From positions 1 to 9,901 of the forward strand of contig JAFLUK010000050.1 of assembly GCA_022508865.1 (NCBI GenBank): a stretch of 9,901 nucleotides of DNA, read 5' to 3'. The DNA is from Oscillospiraceae bacterium. GTDB taxonomy: Bacteria > Bacillota > Clostridia > Oscillospirales > Acutalibacteraceae. Under the pieces are notes generated by a model. That model saw nothing but the letters and a program-made list of their open reading frames with translations. It did not search any database and was not told the origin of the DNA. The translations under genes and the position numbers were made by a program. The first letter of the stretch is position 1, and every line of letters starts with the position of its first letter. This document shows positions 5,982-9,901 of this stretch, in pieces.

Positions 5982-7634
5982 ATGATAAACGGAAAGATGT
6001 TCAGAGATGCCGTAATTTCAGGCGCAAATTATATTTGCTCACAAAAGCAGTCTTTGAATGACCTTAATATTTTCCCTGTGCCTGACGGTGATACAGGTAC
6101 TAATATGTCAATGACAATTACTGCTGCTTCCAAGGAACTGAAAAAAATGCATACCGATGATATTTCAGAGGTTGCATCCAAAACAGCTTCCTTTATGCTC
6201 AGAGGCGCAAGGGGTAACTCAGGCGTTATATTATCAATTATTTTCAAAGGCTTTGCAAAGGGTCTTGCAGGAAAGGAAACTGCAACAGGCAAAGATATTG
6301 TAAGTGCGCTGGGTATGGGTGTTGAAGCCGCATACGGCGCAGTTACCAAGCCTGCCGAGGGTACAATTCTTACAGTTGTTCGTATGGCTTACGAGGAAGG
6401 TGTAAAAGTAATCGGCGAGGGAGAAAAGGACACAGTTGCAATCTGGAACAGCATTGTTGAAGCCGCGGAGGAAGCCCTTGAATTAACTCCAAAGTTTCTC
6501 CCTGTTCTTAAAAAGGCAGGTGTGGTTGACGCAGGCGGCAAGGGTCTTCTTGTAATCTTCAGGGGTATGCAGTCTGTATTCTCCGGCGGAGAGATTATTG
6601 CAGAATCCGAAGAAATCAATGTGGAGGACGCCACTACAGAAAACTTTGAAAGTGCTGCTGCACAGTTTGACGAAGTTATCAACTTCACATATTGCACAGA
6701 GTTTATTGTCGGCAGAGATTCCGAAATAGAAAAAGAGCCTGATGAACTCAAAGAATTTTTGATGACAATCGGCGACTGCGTTGTGGTTGTTGATGATGAA
6801 GAAATCATCAAGGTGCATGTTCACACAGATAATCCGGGCACGGCAATTCAGCAAGGTCTTGAATATGGTCAGCTCCTTACCGTTAAGGTCGAAAATATGA
6901 GGGAACAGCACAAGGCTGCTGCTGACAAAATCCCTGAAAAGGTTAAGCTTGACCCTGTTGAACCAACAGAGGAAATCGGCTTTATCGCTGTTGCGGCCGG
7001 TAATGGTCTTACAGAACTGTTTAAAGATTTGGGTTGTAACCACGTTGTTTCAGGCGGTCAGAGTATGAACCCGTCTACCGACGATATTTATGAAGCTATT
7101 ATGGCAACTCCGGCAAAGAACGTTGTTGTTCTTCCAAATAACAAGAATATTATTATGGCTGCACAGCAGGCTGTTGATATGGTTGAGGACAGAAAGGTCT
7201 ATGTTGTAAAGACAAAGACTATTGCACAGGGTATAACTGCTCTTGTAAATTATGACGAGGATTCCTCTGTTAAGGAAAATGTAGATGTAATGAAGGAATG
7301 TATTGCAGATGTTGTTACAGGACAGATTACATTTGCAGCCCGTGACAGTGAGTTTGGCGGCAAGAAAATCAAAGAGGGAGAAATCATCGGTCTTAACAAC
7401 GGCAGACTTTGTGTTTGCGAAAAAACTCCTCAAAAGGCACTTCTTAAGCTGTGTAAGGAAATTATCAAGAAGAACGCTTCCTTTGTAACTCTTATCTACG
7501 GCGAAGATGTATCAGAGGAAGAAGCAAATGAGGTTTACGAAATCCTTTCCGAAAAGTACGGCGAAAGTCTTGACATTTCTCTTATCAAGGGTGACCAGCC
7601 AATCTACTACTACATTGTGGGTGTAGAGTTCTGA
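5982..7634 (+). CDS. fakA: DAK2-domain fatty acid kinase subunit, FakA/YloV type
   Basis: This 550-residue protein is the ATP-binding subunit of the fatty acid kinase system, which phosphorylates fatty acids carried by a separate FakB (DegV-type) protein to feed phospholipid synthesis. The N-terminal DhaL-like kinase domain has FPVPDGDTGTNM (31-42; Asp35 and Asp37 are the likely Mg ligands), RGARGNSGVI (74-83), KPAEGTILTV (123-132) and DAGGKGL (183-189). The middle domain has Cys238 and HVHTDNPG (279-286), matching the metal-binding Cys and His of Staphylococcus aureus FakA. The C-terminal domain shows GGQSMNPSTDDI and LPNNKNI, typical of YloV. ATG 5982 is chosen because AGGATGTGA (5968-5976) is a near-perfect ribosome binding site 5 nt upstream; GTG at 5973 would add three residues and fits family length equally well. 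Few ATA codons set it apart from yqfD and recG and suggest high expression. No FakB is in the window; yloU (asp23-like), often next to yloV, is absent. Confidence 0.9.
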   Translation: MINGKMFRDAVISGANYICSQKQSLNDLNIFPVPDGDTGTNMSMTITAASKELKKMHTDDISEVASKTASFMLRGARGNSGVILSIIFKGFAKGLAGKETATGKDIVSALGMGVEAAYGAVTKPAEGTILTVVRMAYEEGVKVIGEGEKDTVAIWNSIVEAAEEALELTPKFLPVLKKAGVVDAGGKGLLVIFRGMQSVFSGGEIIAESEEINVEDATTENFESAAAQFDEVINFTYCTEFIVGRDSEIEKEPDELKEFLMTIGDCVVVVDDEEIIKVHVHTDNPGTAIQQGLEYGQLLTVKVENMREQHKAAADKIPEKVKLDPVEPTEEIGFIAVAAGNGLTELFKDLGCNHVVSGGQSMNPSTDDIYEAIMATPAKNVVVLPNNKNIIMAAQQAVDMVEDRKVYVVKTKTIAQGITALVNYDEDSSVKENVDVMKECIADVVTGQITFAARDSEFGGKKIKEGEIIGLNNGRLCVCEKTPQKALLKLCKEIIKKNASFVTLIYGEDVSEEEANEVYEILSEKYGESLDISLIKGDQPIYYYIVGVEF

Positions 7635-7650
7635 TTTTAAATTGTAATAT

Positions 7651-7676
7651 AAAAGGCAGGTTTATCCTGCCTTTTT
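7651..7676 (+). terminator. Rho-independent terminator after the fakA-like gene
   Basis: AAAAGGCAGG (7651-7660) pairs perfectly with CCTGCCTTTT (7666-7675) around a TTTAT loop, ending in TTTTT (7672-7676). It starts 17 nt after the stop codon and separates fakA from recG. The A run makes it partly symmetrical, but there is no minus-strand gene nearby. No good promoter was found between it and recG. Confidence 0.92.
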
Positions 7677-7707
7677 GTGTTTTGCATATTAGTAGGAAAA
7701 TATAACT

Positions 7708-9765
7708 ATGGCCAGTTTATATAAAAGAAAAATTGAAGAATTAAAGGGAATCGGCGAAAAAAAGGCTGCTCTTTTCCGTAAGAAAGGCATAGACACCATT
7801 GGCGAGCTCATAAGATATTATCCCAGAAATTACGAAGATTGGAGCAACCCTGTGCTTATTACAGAGGCTGAACAGGGAGAAAATGTCTGTATAAAGGCGG
7901 TTATAAGCGCTCCATTCAGCGTTAATTATACAAAGGGAAAAGGCTCTTTGTTGGCAAAAACCGTTGCCTACGACAGCAGCGGCGGCGTAACCCTTATATA
8001 TTTTAATAACAAATATATAAGCCAAATGCTGAAAACAGGGGAAGAATATTTCTTTTACGGAAAAATAGAAAGAACTCTCAATGGTTGTCAAATGATAGCC
8101 CCAACATTTTCCAATGTGGCATCGGGAGAATCTATGCACCCGATTTATCCCTTGACGGCAGGGCTTAACAACAGAACACTGTCCACAGCCGTAAGGTATG
8201 CCCTTGATTTACTGCCGGAACAGATTAACGATACTTTGCCCCAATATATAAGGGATAAGCATAATTTGCAGGGGCTGAAGTTTTCCCTTGAAAAAATTCA
8301 TTTTCCGAAGAACAGTGATGAACTTTTTTTTGCCCGCAGACGTCTGGTTTTTGAAGAATTGCTGATACTAATGCTGGGCCTTAGATTTCTGAAAAGCACA
8401 AAGGTGCAGGAGAACGGCATAATTCTTAATAAGAATTATAAACAAGATTTTCTTTCCTGCCTTCCCTTTGATTTTACTTCGGCGCAAAGCAGAGTTGTAG
8501 ACGAATGTATTTTTGATATGATGAACAAAAAATCTCCAATGAACAGACTTGTTCAGGGAGATGTTGGCTCGGGAAAAACCGCAGTGGCGGCGGCTGTCAG
8601 CCATACTGTTATCAAAAACGGACATCAGGTTGCATTTATGGTTCCTACAGAAATTCTTGCCCAACAACACTTTAGCAGCCTTAAAAAATTGTTTGAAAAT
8701 ACTAACATTACGGTAGAATTGCTTACAGGCTCAATGACAGCAAAAGGTAAGAGCGAAATCAGAAAACGCCTTGTAAACGGGGAGATTGATTTAATCATCG
8801 GCACTCACGCTCTTCTTACAGAGGATACAGAGTTTAAAAACCTTGCCCTTGCCATAACCGACGAACAGCACCGCTTTGGTGTTACACAAAGGGCAACCTT
8901 GCTTTCAAAGGGCAATCACCCTCATCTGCTTGTTATGAGTGCAACTCCAATTCCAAGAACGCTGGGATTGATTATTTACGGGGATTTGGACATTTCCGTA
9001 ATAGATGAGCTTCCTCCCGGCAGAAAGGTTACCGATACTCTCCTTATTGACGGTACAATCAGACAAAGAGCTCTTGGCTTTATAAGGGAGCATATTGACA
9101 ATGGCAGACAGTGCTACATAGTTTGTCCCCTTGTGGAGGACTCTGAAAACACTCCCGACGGACTTCTTTCGGCAGAGGAATATGCCGCCCGTCTTATGGA
9201 GCAGGAGGATTTCAGAGATATTCCAATCGGCGTCCTTCACGGCAAAATGAAGGCGGCTGAAAAAGAAAAGGTTATGACCGCCTTTAAGAATAATGAATTA
9301 AAAGTGCTTGTTTCCACAACTGTAATTGAGGTGGGTGTGGATGTTCCCAATGCCAATATTATTATGATAGAAAACGCGGAACGCTTTGGGCTTTCTCAAC
9401 TTCACCAGCTCCGTGGCAGAGTAGGCAGAGGATTGGAAAAAAGCTACTGTATACTTGTTTCCGACAGCAGGTCCCCCGAAACCGTAAAACGTCTTGAAAC
9501 TATGAAAAAAACCTCAAACGGCTTTGAAATTGCCGATGCAGACCTTAAATTGCGTGGGCCGGGAGATTTCTTTGGAGAAAAACAGCACGGACTGCCTGAA
9601 CTGAAAATTGCTGATTTAAGCATTATGGAGGATTTGCAGGAGGTACAAAACTGTGCGGAGGAAATTCTCTCTAATTCTCCAACACTGGAGGGTGATGACT
9701 ACAAGGGTATCAGAGCAGAAATAAAAAGGTTGTTTTTAAAGGTAGGCAGCGACGGAATGAACTGA
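7708..9765 (+). CDS. recG: ATP-dependent DNA helicase RecG
   Basis: RecG is a monomeric superfamily 2 DNA translocase that reverses stalled replication forks and processes branched recombination intermediates. At 685 residues it has normal length. An N-terminal helix-hairpin-helix-like stretch (IEELKGIGEKKAALF, 9-23) leads into the OB-fold wedge domain (about 55-150) that splits the fork. Helicase motifs follow: Walker A GDVGSGKT (284-291), PTEILAQQH (313-321), the DExH box DEQH (385-388) with RFG, SATPIPRTL (411-419), STTVIEVGVDVPNA (536-549) and QLRGRVGRG (567-575). The conserved RecG C-terminal (TRG) element is present, from FEIADADLKLRGPGDFFG (606-623). The ATG at 7708 has only a modest ribosome binding site, TAGGA (7693-7697), 10 nt upstream; no better start fits. 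With no promoter seen, some expression may come from read-through of the preceding terminator. The yloV-recG neighbourhood is conserved in Firmicutes. Confidence 0.97.
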   Translation: MASLYKRKIEELKGIGEKKAALFRKKGIDTIGELIRYYPRNYEDWSNPVLITEAEQGENVCIKAVISAPFSVNYTKGKGSLLAKTVAYDSSGGVTLIYFNNKYISQMLKTGEEYFFYGKIERTLNGCQMIAPTFSNVASGESMHPIYPLTAGLNNRTLSTAVRYALDLLPEQINDTLPQYIRDKHNLQGLKFSLEKIHFPKNSDELFFARRRLVFEELLILMLGLRFLKSTKVQENGIILNKNYKQDFLSCLPFDFTSAQSRVVDECIFDMMNKKSPMNRLVQGDVGSGKTAVAAAVSHTVIKNGHQVAFMVPTEILAQQHFSSLKKLFENTNITVELLTGSMTAKGKSEIRKRLVNGEIDLIIGTHALLTEDTEFKNLALAITDEQHRFGVTQRATLLSKGNHPHLLVMSATPIPRTLGLIIYGDLDISVIDELPPGRKVTDTLLIDGTIRQRALGFIREHIDNGRQCYIVCPLVEDSENTPDGLLSAEEYAARLMEQEDFRDIPIGVLHGKMKAAEKEKVMTAFKNNELKVLVSTTVIEVGVDVPNANIIMIENAERFGLSQLHQLRGRVGRGLEKSYCILVSDSRSPETVKRLETMKKTSNGFEIADADLKLRGPGDFFGEKQHGLPELKIADLSIMEDLQEVQNCAEEILSNSPTLEGDDYKGIRAEIKRLFLKVGSDGMN

Positions 9766-9785
9766 TAAGTTCCTGAATTCCATAG

Positions 9786-9828
9786 AAAAACCCGCTGATT
9801 AGTAATCATCTAATCAGCGGGTCTACTA
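9786..9828. terminator. Convergent terminator between recG and the minus-strand gene
   Basis: A perfect 12-bp inverted repeat, CCCGCTGATTAG (9791-9802) and CTAATCAGCGGG (9810-9821), encloses a 7-nt loop. On the minus strand the stem is followed directly by TTTTT (9790 to 9786), a classic terminator. On the plus strand it is followed by TCTACTATTTTAT, a weaker U tract. It therefore mainly ends the gene coming from the right and probably also stops recG transcripts. Confidence 0.9.
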
Positions 9829-9836
9829 TTTTATAT

Positions 9837-9901
9837 TTAAAATTCCCTTGGCTTTTCGGTTTTATTAACAGGCAGAAGCTCGTTAAATACACCGTAAAAA
9901 C
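9837..9901 (-). CDS. C-terminal end of an unidentified minus-strand protein (partial)
   Basis: On the minus strand one frame is open from the window edge and reads FYGVFNELLPVNKTEKPREF before a TAA stop (9839 to 9837). It ends 16 nt before a hairpin whose minus-strand T tract requires a gene arriving from this side. Of the other two frames, one stops within six codons; the other stays open but runs on into the terminator stem. Twenty residues are too few to name a family. The polar, charged tail suggests a soluble C-terminus. Confidence 0.6.
   Translation of the reverse strand, partial: FYGVFNELLPVNKTEKPREF

Noticed and set aside
6483..7043. Minus-strand open frame of 186 codons inside the fakA-like gene, with others at 6389-6811 and 7050-7433
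   Set aside because: The plus strand encodes a full conserved kinase here. The antisense frames look like by-products of its codon pattern, carry no recognised domain and no ribosome binding site was noted for them.
1..9901. Search for CRISPR arrays, insertion sequences, tRNA, rRNA, toxin-antitoxin or phage-defence genes
   Set aside because: No spaced direct repeats, transposase motifs, terminal inverted repeats or cloverleaf sequences were seen, and all long frames belong to known housekeeping or sporulation families.

Overview
The window looks like ordinary chromosome from an endospore-forming, low-GC Gram-positive bacterium of the Clostridia type. The evidence is AT-rich DNA, strong GGAGG-type ribosome binding sites, TTG and probably ATG starts beside GTG, and four proteins of families that belong to spore formers: YlbJ, YqfC, YqfD and SpoVS. 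The genus cannot be fixed from this sequence alone. No mobile element, CRISPR array, tRNA or rRNA is visible, and no undescribed multi-gene system was found.

Layout. At 1-126 a strong leftward promoter and a start site drive something outside the window, but the reading frame seen closes after 10 codons at an A7 tract. At 127-3053 on the minus strand a YlbJ-like sporulation membrane protein is followed, with a 13-nt overlap, by a glutamine-hydrolysing asparagine synthase. An 83-bp divergent region then separates this pair from a rightward yqfC-yqfD pair (3137-4573). Three rightward genes or gene groups follow, each with its own control signals: a YmdB-type phosphodiesterase (4657-5433), spoVS (5522-5782) and a FakA/YloV-type DAK2-domain kinase (5982-7634). 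The window ends with recG (7708-9765), a convergent terminator and the last 20 codons of an unidentified minus-strand gene.

How the genes fit together. The left half is largely a sporulation neighbourhood. YlbJ, YqfC and YqfD belong in Bacillus subtilis to the mother-cell (sigma-E) regulon. ymdB next to spoVS and fakA/yloV close to recG are both arrangements known from Firmicutes, so this window joins three conserved neighbourhoods. The asparagine synthase is the odd member. Its start lies inside ylbJ, which suggests co-expression with sporulation and recalls the sporulation-linked AsnO of B. subtilis; that link is inference. The most interesting details are regulatory: palindromes stacked over the spoVS promoter, a fakA promoter whose -35 lies in the spoVS terminator, a 5' leader hairpin before fakA, and the interrupted short frame at the left edge.
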